A stretch of DNA of 55,109 bases from an uncultured Pelagibacteraceae bacterium (lineage in GTDB: Bacteria > Pseudomonadota > Alphaproteobacteria > Pelagibacterales > Pelagibacteraceae), in assembly GCA_902560625.1 (NCBI GenBank), contig CACEMD010000007.1, positions 1 through 55,109 on the forward strand, written 5' to 3'. This document shows, piece after piece, positions 1-7,858 of the stretch. The first letter of the stretch is position 1. Every line of letters starts with the position of its first letter. Under the pieces are notes generated by a model. The model was not told the DNA's origin. It was given only the letters and a program-made list of their open reading frames with translations, and did no database searches. The translations under genes and the position numbers were made by a program.

Positions 1-99
1 TTTTTTCTTTTTAGTAGATTTTTTCTTAACTGCTTTTTTCTTTTTAGTAGATTTTTTCTTAACTGCTTTTTTCTTTTTCTCTTTCTTTTTCTTTACTGC
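1..99 (-). repeat. 33-bp tandem repeat encoding Lys-rich 11-residue units
   Basis: Positions 1-33 and 34-66 are identical 33-bp units, and 67-99 is a degenerate third unit; related 36-bp units continue to about 140. Being multiples of three, they keep the frame of the FecR-domain gene and encode units of the form AVKKKSTKKKK. The array runs off the left edge, so the copy number is unknown. Such arrays easily change length by slippage. Confidence 0.85.
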
Positions 100-1170
100 T
101 TTTTTCTTTTTTCCTTTTTTCTTTTCTTTTACAGCTTTTTTCTTTTTGCCTTTTTTCTTTTTGTTTACTTTCTTTTTCTTTTTCTTCTTTTTGTCTCCTT
201 TAATTGCTTTCTTTTCTTTTTTCTTATCTTTTTTCTCTATCGCAGGAGTTGGTTCTGGACTTTCTATTTCATTAATTTCAGTAATTTCATTTTGTATAAT
301 TGCGTCTTCATCAATTACATTATTATCCGTTACATCTATATTGTTATCTACTTCTTGTTGAAGAAGAACTATTCTTTTTTCGTTGTCCTTCTTTAAGTTT
401 TCTTTGATTATTGCTTTTATTTCTTCTTTTTCAAAACCTTGAGCCTTTAAATCTTGTCTAATTTTTTTTCTAAGTGCTTTTCTTTCTTCTTTTGAAGTTC
501 CGTCAGCTTTTGCAACTCTTAAAGCTTTCATTTTCTTTTTAAATTTCTTCAATTGGTTTTTTGTAATTTGTTTTGCTTTATCTGGAGCTTGTCCATTTTT
601 CATGCTTGAAATACTGTATGGATTGTTCAACATAGTACTTCCAAACTTATTACCGACTAAAACAGCACCTGGTCTTAAACCTAATGTATTATTTTTACCT
701 GGACCGATTAATAAAGTGTCCGTTCTTTTCTTTGATACTATTGTTTGAAATTCTGTTCCTCTTGATCCGAGTGTTCCCTCAGGAACCTCAACTGTCAAAC
801 TGTCAGGATTTTTTTTACTTATTAAACCAGAAATTACTTTTAAGCTTCCTTGTTTTACACTTGCAACTATTTTTCCATCATTTGTTGCTGGATCGTATAT
901 AAATGTATCCATTACAACTTCAGAGTCTGATCCAATTGTAAATGTCGATTGATCAAGTAATAATAGCTGAGTACCTGCTCCCTCAGCTGCATAAATCGTT
1001 TCGTTTAAATATATTTTATCACCAGCTTTAAGTGTTCTAGTTTCAGTTTTTACTGTACCAGATATTGCACCGACTATACCGACTAATTGTTTATCAATGC
1101 TCAACTCTTGAGCTTGTACCAAATTAGCAAAAAGCACGAAGCTAGCTATTAGTGATAATAATTTTTTCAT
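1..1170 (-). CDS. FecR-domain exported protein with lysine-rich repeat tail (3' end beyond window)
   Basis: The reading frame is open for 390 codons from the ATG at 1170 to the window edge, so the C-terminus is missing. The N-terminus is a Sec signal peptide (MKKLLSLIASFVLFANLVQA, then QE). Residues about 25-165 look like a FecR domain: a glycine-rich early stretch, a segment GSLKVISG, and the typical VEVPEGTLGSRGTEF. A charged helical segment with many Lys and Glu follows, then an acidic linker, then a long Lys-rich tail with repeats of the KKKKAVKKKST type. FecR domains sit in the periplasm or at the surface and often accompany outer membrane proteins; the neighbour at 1304 is such a protein. 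The function of the basic tail is unknown. It could bind polyanions such as LPS or DNA, which is inference. Confidence 0.75.
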   Translation of the reverse strand, partial: MKKLLSLIASFVLFANLVQAQELSIDKQLVGIVGAISGTVKTETRTLKAGDKIYLNETIYAAEGAGTQLLLLDQSTFTIGSDSEVVMDTFIYDPATNDGKIVASVKQGSLKVISGLISKKNPDSLTVEVPEGTLGSRGTEFQTIVSKKRTDTLLIGPGKNNTLGLRPGAVLVGNKFGSTMLNNPYSISSMKNGQAPDKAKQITKNQLKKFKKKMKALRVAKADGTSKEERKALRKKIRQDLKAQGFEKEEIKAIIKENLKKDNEKRIVLLQQEVDNNIDVTDNNVIDEDAIIQNEITEINEIESPEPTPAIEKKDKKKEKKAIKGDKKKKKKKKVNKKKKGKKKKAVKEKKKGKKKKAVKKKKEKKKKAVKKKSTKKKKAVKKKSTKKKK

Positions 1171-1303
1171 TAGACTGAATATATACAATAGTACACATCT
1201 TCAAAGTCATTTTTACACTATTTTGGGGTTTTTGATCAAAAAATAACATTGAAAAATAAGGTTTTTTTAAGCCATATATAATGTTTTGAATTTATAAGTT
1301 TTT

Positions 1304-3061
1304 TTAATCCTTAAATAACTGAAACGACTTTGAGATATTAAATGATATGGAATCGCTGATGTAATCGTAATTCATCATATTTCCTTCAGAGAATACTCTA
1401 TCCATTGATAAAGTCATAAGTAAGTTTTTATTAGGATCAATTGAAGGAAAAAAATCACCTACAGCTTTTATTAACATAAGATCGATAGTGTTTGCCATAT
1501 CAGATCTCTTTTTTTCAGATGTTGTGCTAGAATCAGGATGTATATAATCGTTAAAACTTAATCCATTGCCAATTGAAATATATGACCAAGGTAGTGCAAG
1601 ATTTATTCTGGCTGAATAATCATATGTAACGAAATCATTTGTTCCAACTTTTGCCTCTGAGATACTGAAGGTTGAGCCCAAACTTGTAGAAATGACATCA
1701 TTAAACATAAAACCATGCTCTACAGAAACTGAATGACCAACCGCATTAGTTTCGTTTGCAGTAGTTCCACTTGCATTTTCATTGCCTTTACTTTCAGAGT
1801 AAGTGTAACCATAACCAATTGTTGAACGCTCACCTGCCATAAAAGATCCACTTAAACCTGCCATTAATGAAAAGCTATCAGCATCGTGTTGATAATCAGT
1901 TTTCCCTAACATTAAGTATGGACTTAAACTTTGGTTACCAATTGTAGTATCGTAACCTAACATTAGACCATAACCGTCAGCGGTATCAGAAGTTCCTTGA
2001 TTTTGTCTTGAATCCGAAAAACTTGCATTAATTGTGAATGATGATCCCTCTCCTATTGATCTTATTGCAGTTAAACTGATTGCATTTGTATAAGTTCTAT
2101 CAAACATGGCAGAATTAAAATTGGAAATGCTTCCTGAGCTATATTGCCTTCTTGTTTTTGAAACACTATTAACATTATTGCTTTGAATTCCTCCACTAGA
2201 TACTTCTGCCATTACATACCAAAGTTTAGGAGCTCTTCTATCTTTCATTTCCTGTTCTATCTCACTTACTGTTTCTAAATCTTCAGTTGTTACATCTGGA
2301 TTAGCTTTTATATCATCAATTACACCTAAAGCTTTATTGGGAGAGTCTGCTTGTACAAGAACTGATAGTAAATATAATTTAATTTCAATATTATCTGGAT
2401 AAATCATATTTAGTCTTTCAAGTGTTGCTATTGTTTGTTTGTAATTACCCATTTTTCCTTGTTGCTGAGCGTATTTAAGGTTTAATTCTAAATCATTAGG
2501 CTTTTGAAGAATTTGCATATACGTAATATTTTTGTCCATTGTTCCTGGAATTACTTTTTCCTCACCATCGACTGTAATAGTAGTTGCACTTGTCTCTGCT
2601 AATTTTATAGTTTCTTCAATTTTTGGAACATCTAAAACTGTATTTTTAATTTTATTTTCAATAATGAGTGACTCCTCAGTATTTTTAATTTTAATCTCAG
2701 GAGTTTTAGCAATAATTATTTTTTTATTATTTTCAAAAATTTTTGTTACATTTAAAAGTTTTTTTTGATTAGTTTTAATAATTTCGTCCTTTTTAATTGT
2801 ATCTTTAATTTTGCTAGATTTGATATATGAAGCATTTAAAACTTTTTGCTCAATAAGTTTAGAATTTAAATCCTCTATTTTTAAATTTCTATCAAAAGTT
2901 AGTTCACTAAAGGCACCAGCAGGAACGGTTCTTACGCTTTCAGAAAAAAGTCCAAGAAATAGAAAAAAAGCTAATACTCCATAAATTCCAAATTTAGAGG
3001 AAGATTTTTTTAAAACTTTCCTTTTTTTTCCAAAACGTTTTTTTTGACTTCCCCTCTTCAT
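1304..3061 (-). CDS. TPR / outer membrane beta-barrel protein
   Basis: The 585-residue product begins with about 25 basic residues, then a hydrophobic segment (around residues 26-42, GIYGVLAFFLFLGLF) acting as signal or anchor. A Lys/Glu/Ile-rich linker follows to about residue 165. Residues about 175-275 look like tetratricopeptide repeats (PNDLELNLKYAQQQGKMGNY, then YPDNIEIKLYLLSVLVQ). From about residue 285 to the end, alternating aromatic and polar stretches with Gly/Ser/Asn turns fit a 12-14 strand outer membrane barrel, as in surface-lipoprotein-assembly-modifier-like (DUF560) proteins. The gene starts 17 bp after the pilin at 3079 and is probably co-transcribed with it. A role in exporting or displaying a surface protein is inferred from architecture only. 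Confidence 0.65.
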   Translation of the reverse strand: MKRGSQKKRFGKKRKVLKKSSSKFGIYGVLAFFLFLGLFSESVRTVPAGAFSELTFDRNLKIEDLNSKLIEQKVLNASYIKSSKIKDTIKKDEIIKTNQKKLLNVTKIFENNKKIIIAKTPEIKIKNTEESLIIENKIKNTVLDVPKIEETIKLAETSATTITVDGEEKVIPGTMDKNITYMQILQKPNDLELNLKYAQQQGKMGNYKQTIATLERLNMIYPDNIEIKLYLLSVLVQADSPNKALGVIDDIKANPDVTTEDLETVSEIEQEMKDRRAPKLWYVMAEVSSGGIQSNNVNSVSKTRRQYSSGSISNFNSAMFDRTYTNAISLTAIRSIGEGSSFTINASFSDSRQNQGTSDTADGYGLMLGYDTTIGNQSLSPYLMLGKTDYQHDADSFSLMAGLSGSFMAGERSTIGYGYTYSESKGNENASGTTANETNAVGHSVSVEHGFMFNDVISTSLGSTFSISEAKVGTNDFVTYDYSARINLALPWSYISIGNGLSFNDYIHPDSSTTSEKKRSDMANTIDLMLIKAVGDFFPSIDPNKNLLMTLSMDRVFSEGNMMNYDYISDSISFNISKSFQLFKD

Positions 3062-3078
3062 TCAATTTTTTTATTAAG

Positions 3079-3498
3079 TTAACACCCCTCAGTAGTTGTT
3101 GCCCCTGTTTCATCTGTAGTTATAGTACATGTGCCATTTGATGCAATTGCGGTAAATCCTGTGGCTGAAATATAAGTACAAAAATTATAATCAATATCTT
3201 CTGTGTCAATATATTCTGCTTTTCCGAATAATTCCGATCCAATATTTCCTGAAGTAGCTTCACTTGGTGTGCAATCAGTTCCTACTGTTTCTGATCCGTC
3301 TGAGGAATAATAACTTCCATAGTTAGACATCTCTTCGGTTTGTGCTAAACCAATTGTCATTAACATGCTTTCTGCAGATTTTTGTTGTGTACCTGCTACG
3401 TAACCTGAATAGGCAACTGTTCCAACCGCTGATAAAATTCCAATGATCGCGACTACAACTAGAAGCTCTATTAATGTAAAGCCAGAGCTTCTAGTCAT
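3079..3498 (-). CDS. Type IV pilin-like protein (major pilin class)
   Basis: The 139-residue prepilin has a short leader MTRSSG followed by FTLIELLVVVAIIGILSAVG, the class III signal cut by PilD after Gly with Glu at +5. The remainder is a short globular domain rich in Ser, Thr and Gly. It has four cysteines, and the C-terminal pair (TCTITTD to EGC-end) could form the D-region disulfide loop. It lies 11 bp downstream of a second pilin. The first 30 residues are nearly the same as in the pilins at 3510 and 17758, while the rest is unrelated by eye. Which of the three is the main fibre subunit cannot be told from sequence. Confidence 0.88.
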   Translation of the reverse strand: MTRSSGFTLIELLVVVAIIGILSAVGTVAYSGYVAGTQQKSAESMLMTIGLAQTEEMSNYGSYYSSDGSETVGTDCTPSEATSGNIGSELFGKAEYIDTEDIDYNFCTYISATGFTAIASNGTCTITTDETGATTTEGC

Positions 3499-3509
3499 AA
3501 AAAAATTTT

Positions 3510-3980
3510 TTACTCTAAAGTAATTTCTTGCGATAACGTATCTTCTCCATCTGCCGGTGTCATTGTAAGAGTAAGGCTATCTTCTGTTGGAGGAGTTGCA
3601 TCAGGATCTCCATCTACCGCTGTTACATATAATGTACCCTCAGTAGTACCAGCGTCAGCAACTGAAATTGCTGCTTCAGATGAATTATGAGGATTCTTAT
3701 CAGTTGATTTTTCCTCTAATGCGTCTGCCCAATCTGAAGGCGAAGGGCTAGCATTGCAAGTGATTTTACCCTCAATTGCAGTACCCGATGGATTTAAAAT
3801 ACACTTTTGTATTTCTGCAGTTAAATATTTAACTGATTGTGAATATAAAGTTTTTGATGCATTCTTTTGTGCAGAAGCAGTATAACCTGTATATGCAACA
3901 GTTCCCACAGCTGCTAAAATACCTATAATTGCAACAACAACTAGCAATTCAATAAGTGTGAAACCTTTGTTGTTTTTCAT
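3510..3980 (-). CDS. Type IV pilin-like protein (major pilin class)
   Basis: The 156-residue prepilin has leader MKNNKG and mature start FTLIELLVVVAIIGILAAVG, with Glu5 present. The globular domain contains a Cys pair (KCILNPSG to TCNASPS) that may close a loop. A clear AGGA ribosome binding site precedes the ATG at 3980 (AGGAATAAA-ATG). This is the first gene of a minus-strand run with the second pilin and the barrel protein, and its promoter should lie in the 174 bp facing the STAS gene. It is a strong candidate for the main fibre subunit because of its position and good initiation signal, which is inference. Confidence 0.88.
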   Translation of the reverse strand: MKNNKGFTLIELLVVVAIIGILAAVGTVAYTGYTASAQKNASKTLYSQSVKYLTAEIQKCILNPSGTAIEGKITCNASPSPSDWADALEEKSTDKNPHNSSEAAISVADAGTTEGTLYVTAVDGDPDATPPTEDSLTLTMTPADGEDTLSQEITLE

Positions 3981-4154
3981 TTTATTCCTTTTTTTTTTTA
4001 TTTTTATCTAATTTTTAATAATTATTTATAATAAGTAAACACTTTATAAATATGAATTATACTATATAAATTTAAGCAATTTTCCCCAGAATGGGTAAAA
4101 TTTAGTTATTTATATAGAACGTATATATGCTATCACTTTAAATTGTAAAATTAT
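3981..4154. promoter_or_regulatory. Divergent pilin/STAS promoter region with near-palindrome
   Basis: This 174 bp gap separates the pilin (minus) from the STAS gene (plus). At 4080-4100 lies an imperfect inverted repeat, TTTTCCCCA-GAA-TGGGTAAAA, with one mismatch between 9-bp arms. Read on the minus strand at 4078-4094 it gives CCATTCTGGGGAAAATT, which resembles sites near 16857, 13023, 29966 and 1218. Several TATAAT-like stretches are present, but the AT richness makes individual promoter calls unsafe. Confidence 0.45.
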
Positions 4155-4454
4155 ATGACATACAAAGTTACAGAGGAAGGAAACGTTAGTACAGTATTTC
4201 TCAATGGTGAGATTGATATGGACGTGACTGAAAAGGCAAAAGAGGTAATTTTACCATTAGTAGAGTCTGGTAAGGAAGTTCATTTAAACTTAAAAGATGT
4301 ATCTTATATGGATTCTTCAGGAATATCCGTTCTTATAGAAAGTCACCAAAAAGCATTAGAAAGTAATACAAAAGTAATAGTTAAAGAAGTAAGTAAATCT
4401 GTTTTAAAAGTAATAATGATGGCAAAATTAGAACAGATATTAAATCTAGAGTAA
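4155..4454 (+). CDS. STAS-domain anti-sigma factor antagonist
   Basis: The 99-residue protein is a single STAS domain of the SpoIIAA/RsbV type. The motif YMDSSGISVLIESH at residues 51-64 holds the Ser pair, and Ser55 corresponds to the residue phosphorylated in SpoIIAA. Its stop overlaps the start of the kinase gene by one base (TAATG), so the two are translationally coupled. In known partner switches the unphosphorylated antagonist binds the kinase and frees the kinase's other target; phosphorylation reverses this. The matching phosphatase is probably the gene at 15540. No sigma factor is encoded nearby, so the final target is unknown. Confidence 0.88.
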   Translation: MTYKVTEEGNVSTVFLNGEIDMDVTEKAKEVILPLVESGKEVHLNLKDVSYMDSSGISVLIESHQKALESNTKVIVKEVSKSVLKVIMMAKLEQILNLE

Positions 4455-4867
4455 TGAATATTTCAGAGTCAAAAGATTTTCTTGTAAGCAGTGCTAGCTT
4501 AAAAGAGGTAAGAACTTTCTCAAGAGATGTTTTTAATAAAATAGAGCTACCTCAAGACCAAAAAGATGAACTTGTATTAGCAATCGCTGAAGCTGCCCAA
4601 AATATTGTAAAACATGGTTATAAAGATGTTGCTGAGACTACAGATAGAATGGAAATAAAAATATCTTTAAAAGATAACGAATTGGAAATAGGATTTTTTG
4701 ACAAAGGAAAGCCTGTAGTTCCAGGAAATGTGCAGCATAGAAAACTTGACGATATTAAGCCTGGTGGCTTAGGAACATATTTTATTAAACAAATAATGGA
4801 TGATGCTGTTTTTAAAAAAAATGAACAACAGTGGGTTAATCATCTTGTTCTTACAAAAAAAATTTAG
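4454..4867 (+). CDS. RsbW-like anti-sigma serine kinase (HATPase_c)
   Basis: The 137-residue protein is a single GHKL-type ATPase domain of the anti-sigma regulatory family. The N-box is seen in AIAEAAQNIVKHGY (Glu and Asn), a G1-like segment in FFDKGKP, and the G2 segment in PGGLGTYFIKQIMD. It should phosphorylate the STAS protein encoded just upstream. The gene ends tail to tail with pilC, with the stop codons sharing four bases (4864-4867). Its position against the pilus machine suggests control of pilus expression or function, but kinases of this family also control stress sigma factors or enzymes. The family call is firm; the target is inference. Confidence 0.87.
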   Translation: MNISESKDFLVSSASLKEVRTFSRDVFNKIELPQDQKDELVLAIAEAAQNIVKHGYKDVAETTDRMEIKISLKDNELEIGFFDKGKPVVPGNVQHRKLDDIKPGGLGTYFIKQIMDDAVFKKNEQQWVNHLVLTKKI

Positions 4868-6099
4868 CCGATTAGTGCACCAACATTAAATATTGGTGAA
4901 TACATTGCAATCATCAATCCACCGATCATTGTTCCCATAAAAACAATCATTATTGGTTCAATTAAACTAGACATATTGTCAACGGCGCCGTCAAATTCTT
5001 CCTCATAATACATCGCAACTGAATTAAACATTTCATCTAACTGTCCAGTCTGTTCACCTACTGAAATTAATTGGCTGAAAGTTGGAGGAAACAAAGGTTC
5101 CTTTAAAAAAAGTTTTGTTAATGTGTCACCAGAAAAAACACCTTTTTTAACATTTTCTAAAGCTTCAGTGACAACAACATTATTACTAACTGATTTAGCA
5201 ATTTCTAAACTTTCTAATAAATTTACACCTGCAGCGCTTAGATTTCCCATAATTAAGGAAATTCTTGCTAATAATGATTTTAAAATTAAATCACCGAATA
5301 CTGGAAGTTTTAAAATTTGTTTATGCCATTTATATTTTATTGCTTCGTTTTTAGTTGTTAAATATTTAAATGCTACAAAAAAGCCTATAGATCCAAATAG
5401 TAAAACCAGTCCACCAGTTCCCCGTAAAAAATCACTCATCGACATTATTGCTGCTGTAGTGCCTGGAAGTTCAACTCCCATTCCTGCGTACATCTTAGCA
5501 AAAACAGGTACTACTTTTATTAACATAAAAGCACTTACAACTACTGCTACAGTGAACATTATTGAAGGATACATCAATGCAGATTTAATTTTCTTTTTAA
5601 TCTTTTCTTTTTTTTCAAGCGAGTCTACAATTTTAAGTAAAAAAACATCTAATTTACCACTCGCTTCACCTGCTTTAACTAGATTGCAATAAACGTTATC
5701 AAAGTATTGCGGATATTTTTCAAAGCATTTTGATAAAGTTACACCACCTTCAAGACTTTTTCTGATGTCTTCTATTAATTCTTTAATTGAAGGGTTTTCA
5801 AGTTGATCTCTTAACATTCCAAGAACCTCTAGGATAGGCAGTCCTGCTTTAACCATTGTAGCAAATTGCTTTGAAAATATGAGTATATCTTCTACTTTAA
5901 CTTTCTTTTTCCCAAAAGAAAATCCTCCACCTTTAGATTTCGCTTTAGTTTCGCCTTTTTTTTTCTTTGATCTTATAAGATTTGTGATTATTACTTTTTG
6001 TTCTTTAAGTTTGTGAGATGCTTCTTCTTGATTAATGGCTTCTATCTCACCTTCAACATATTTACCGTCTGCGATACCTTTGTATGTAAATGCTTCCAT
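4864..6099 (-). CDS. pilC: Type IV pilus inner membrane platform protein PilC
   Basis: The 411-residue protein has the GspF/PilC layout: a short N-terminal cytoplasmic region (MEAFTYKGIADGKYVEGEIE, typical of the family), then two homologous GspF domains, each a helical cytoplasmic bundle followed by membrane helices. The first domain has FSKQFATMVKAGLPILEVL, and the end has the final helix MIVFMGTMIGGLMIAMYSPIF. It forms the platform on which PilB and PilT act to build or withdraw the fibre. It follows pilB by six bases, and length and start fit the family. Confidence 0.95.
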   Translation of the reverse strand: MEAFTYKGIADGKYVEGEIEAINQEEASHKLKEQKVIITNLIRSKKKKGETKAKSKGGGFSFGKKKVKVEDILIFSKQFATMVKAGLPILEVLGMLRDQLENPSIKELIEDIRKSLEGGVTLSKCFEKYPQYFDNVYCNLVKAGEASGKLDVFLLKIVDSLEKKEKIKKKIKSALMYPSIMFTVAVVVSAFMLIKVVPVFAKMYAGMGVELPGTTAAIMSMSDFLRGTGGLVLLFGSIGFFVAFKYLTTKNEAIKYKWHKQILKLPVFGDLILKSLLARISLIMGNLSAAGVNLLESLEIAKSVSNNVVVTEALENVKKGVFSGDTLTKLFLKEPLFPPTFSQLISVGEQTGQLDEMFNSVAMYYEEEFDGAVDNMSSLIEPIMIVFMGTMIGGLMIAMYSPIFNVGALIG

Positions 6100-6105
6100 A
6101 ATTTT

Positions 6106-7857
6106 CTATGAAGCCGATAAAACTCTTTCGTACTCTCTGAAGTTTAGCTCTCCATTTGCAATTAATCTTCTGCCCATATCCTGCATTGTTTGAAATCCCT
6201 CTTTAATTGCTATTTCTCTCAATTCAGGTGTTGTTGCTTGTCTTAAGATTGCCTCTTTAACTGGCTTTGAAACAACCAATATTTCATAAATACCTTGTCT
6301 ACCTTTGTACCCACTGTCTTTACATTTAGGACAACCTTTTCCTTTCAGCGCTTTAACTCTCGATGCTTGCTCTGGGCTAAAGCCTAAATCCTGTAAAACC
6401 TTTGGAGTGACATCGTCGTCAGGAACTCTACAATCTTTACACGATCTTCTAGCTAACCTTTGTGCCAAAACCATTTGGCAAGCAGCACTTATTAAATAAT
6501 CAGGTGTTCCCATGTTCTGTAATCTAGTTATTGTGCTTGGAGCATCATTAGTATGAAGTGTACTAAATACTAAGTGTCCTGTCAGCGCAGCTTTTAGTCC
6601 AATATCAACTGTCTCTTTATCTCTCATCTCTCCAACCAATATTATTTCTGGGTCTTGTCTTAAAAATGATCTCAATGCAGCAGCAAAACTTAATCCTATA
6701 TCATCCTTAATTTGAACTTGACCTACTCCATCTAACTCATATTCAACTGGATCCTCTGCTGTTAATATATTTAAGTGAGGTTTGCTGACTTCTTTAAGAA
6801 TACTATAAAGAGTTGTTGATTTTCCTGAACCAGTTGGTCCAGTTACAAGTATCAATCCTTGAGTACCGTGTATTGCTTTTCTTAAATTTTTTAAATCAAC
6901 ATCGTCAAAGTTTAATTGCTCTAAAGTAATATCGCCAGCATCTTTGTTTAAAACCCTCATTACTATTCTTTCATTATTTGCAGTCGGTAAAATAGATAAA
7001 CGTAAATCGACTACTTTCCCGTCAATTTTAAAATTAATAGCTCCATCTTGAGGCAGTCTTCTTTCTGCTATATCAAGTTTACCCATAATTTTAAAACGGG
7101 TCACAACTGCACCATAATTATCGTGAAGAAATTTCCTATACTGTTCTTGTTCAGTTAACATACCATCTAATCTGTAACGCACTCTTGAGCTAAACCTATA
7201 GGGTTCTATATGAATATCACTAACACCTGACTTTATTGCATCTGCTACTACAGCAGTACTAAATTTTATAACTTCAGACTCATTTTCTATGGCTTCGATA
7301 TCTTCTTCTGGTTTTTTTTCTAAAACCTCCCCTGCTTCACCTAAATCAGATTCAAAAGTTTTTGTTTTTTCTTTATTCTCTTTTCTTATTGTATCTGTAG
7401 TTACATCTCCGCTCTCTGATAAAAGCTTTTCGATAAATTCAGAAATTTGCGATACTTTAGCTGCATGAAGTTCAATATTTTTTTTGGTAATAGCTTTTAA
7501 ATTTCTCATCAAACCAAGTTTAGAACTATCAGAAATTGCAATATGAAGAGTTTTTCCGTCAACTTTAAATGGTGCAACAAAATTTACGTTAATATAATTT
7601 GAAGGTAGAACACTTTTGACTTCTTCGACAATTTGAATTTTAGAGAGATCTACAACCTCGAGATTTTGCTCTTTAACTAAAACATCAAGAATTTTTTCCT
7701 CATCAGTTAGTTTAAGTTCGAAAACAGCATCGATCTGAGATTTATTCCCTTCGGTACTTACCTTTTTAATATTAATTAAATCTTTTCCTGAAATTATATC
7801 ATTATCAATTAAGACATTAATTAAATTAATTTCACTTTCTCTACTAATTTTAAGCAT
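6106..7857 (-). CDS. pilB: Type IV pilus extension ATPase PilB
   Basis: The product (583 residues from the chosen start) carries an N-terminal MshEN/GspE_N region, then the secretion ATPase core. Visible motifs are Walker A GPTGSGKSTTLYS, the Asp-box EDPVEYELDGVGQ, Walker B EIILVGEMRD, the His-box GHLVFSTLHTNDA, and a tetracysteine zinc motif (CKDC then CPKC). A start seven codons upstream (7878) would overlap pilQ by 20 bases. The ATG at 7857 lies one base after the pilQ stop and has an AAGGG ribosome site upstream, so it is preferred. PilB powers pilus assembly at the PilC platform. Confidence 0.95.
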   Translation of the reverse strand: MLKISRESEINLINVLIDNDIISGKDLINIKKVSTEGNKSQIDAVFELKLTDEEKILDVLVKEQNLEVVDLSKIQIVEEVKSVLPSNYINVNFVAPFKVDGKTLHIAISDSSKLGLMRNLKAITKKNIELHAAKVSQISEFIEKLLSESGDVTTDTIRKENKEKTKTFESDLGEAGEVLEKKPEEDIEAIENESEVIKFSTAVVADAIKSGVSDIHIEPYRFSSRVRYRLDGMLTEQEQYRKFLHDNYGAVVTRFKIMGKLDIAERRLPQDGAINFKIDGKVVDLRLSILPTANNERIVMRVLNKDAGDITLEQLNFDDVDLKNLRKAIHGTQGLILVTGPTGSGKSTTLYSILKEVSKPHLNILTAEDPVEYELDGVGQVQIKDDIGLSFAAALRSFLRQDPEIILVGEMRDKETVDIGLKAALTGHLVFSTLHTNDAPSTITRLQNMGTPDYLISAACQMVLAQRLARRSCKDCRVPDDDVTPKVLQDLGFSPEQASRVKALKGKGCPKCKDSGYKGRQGIYEILVVSKPVKEAILRQATTPELREIAIKEGFQTMQDMGRRLIANGELNFREYERVLSAS

Positions 7858-7858
7858 T

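Noticed and set aside
146..361. Plus-strand Phe/Leu-rich frame at the left edge
   Set aside because: It is the antisense of the Lys-rich tail of the FecR-domain gene; runs of AAA codons give runs of TTT on the other strand.
5123..5692. 189-residue plus-strand frame opposite pilC
   Set aside because: It is antisense to the conserved pilC sequence, with low-complexity composition and no ribosome site.
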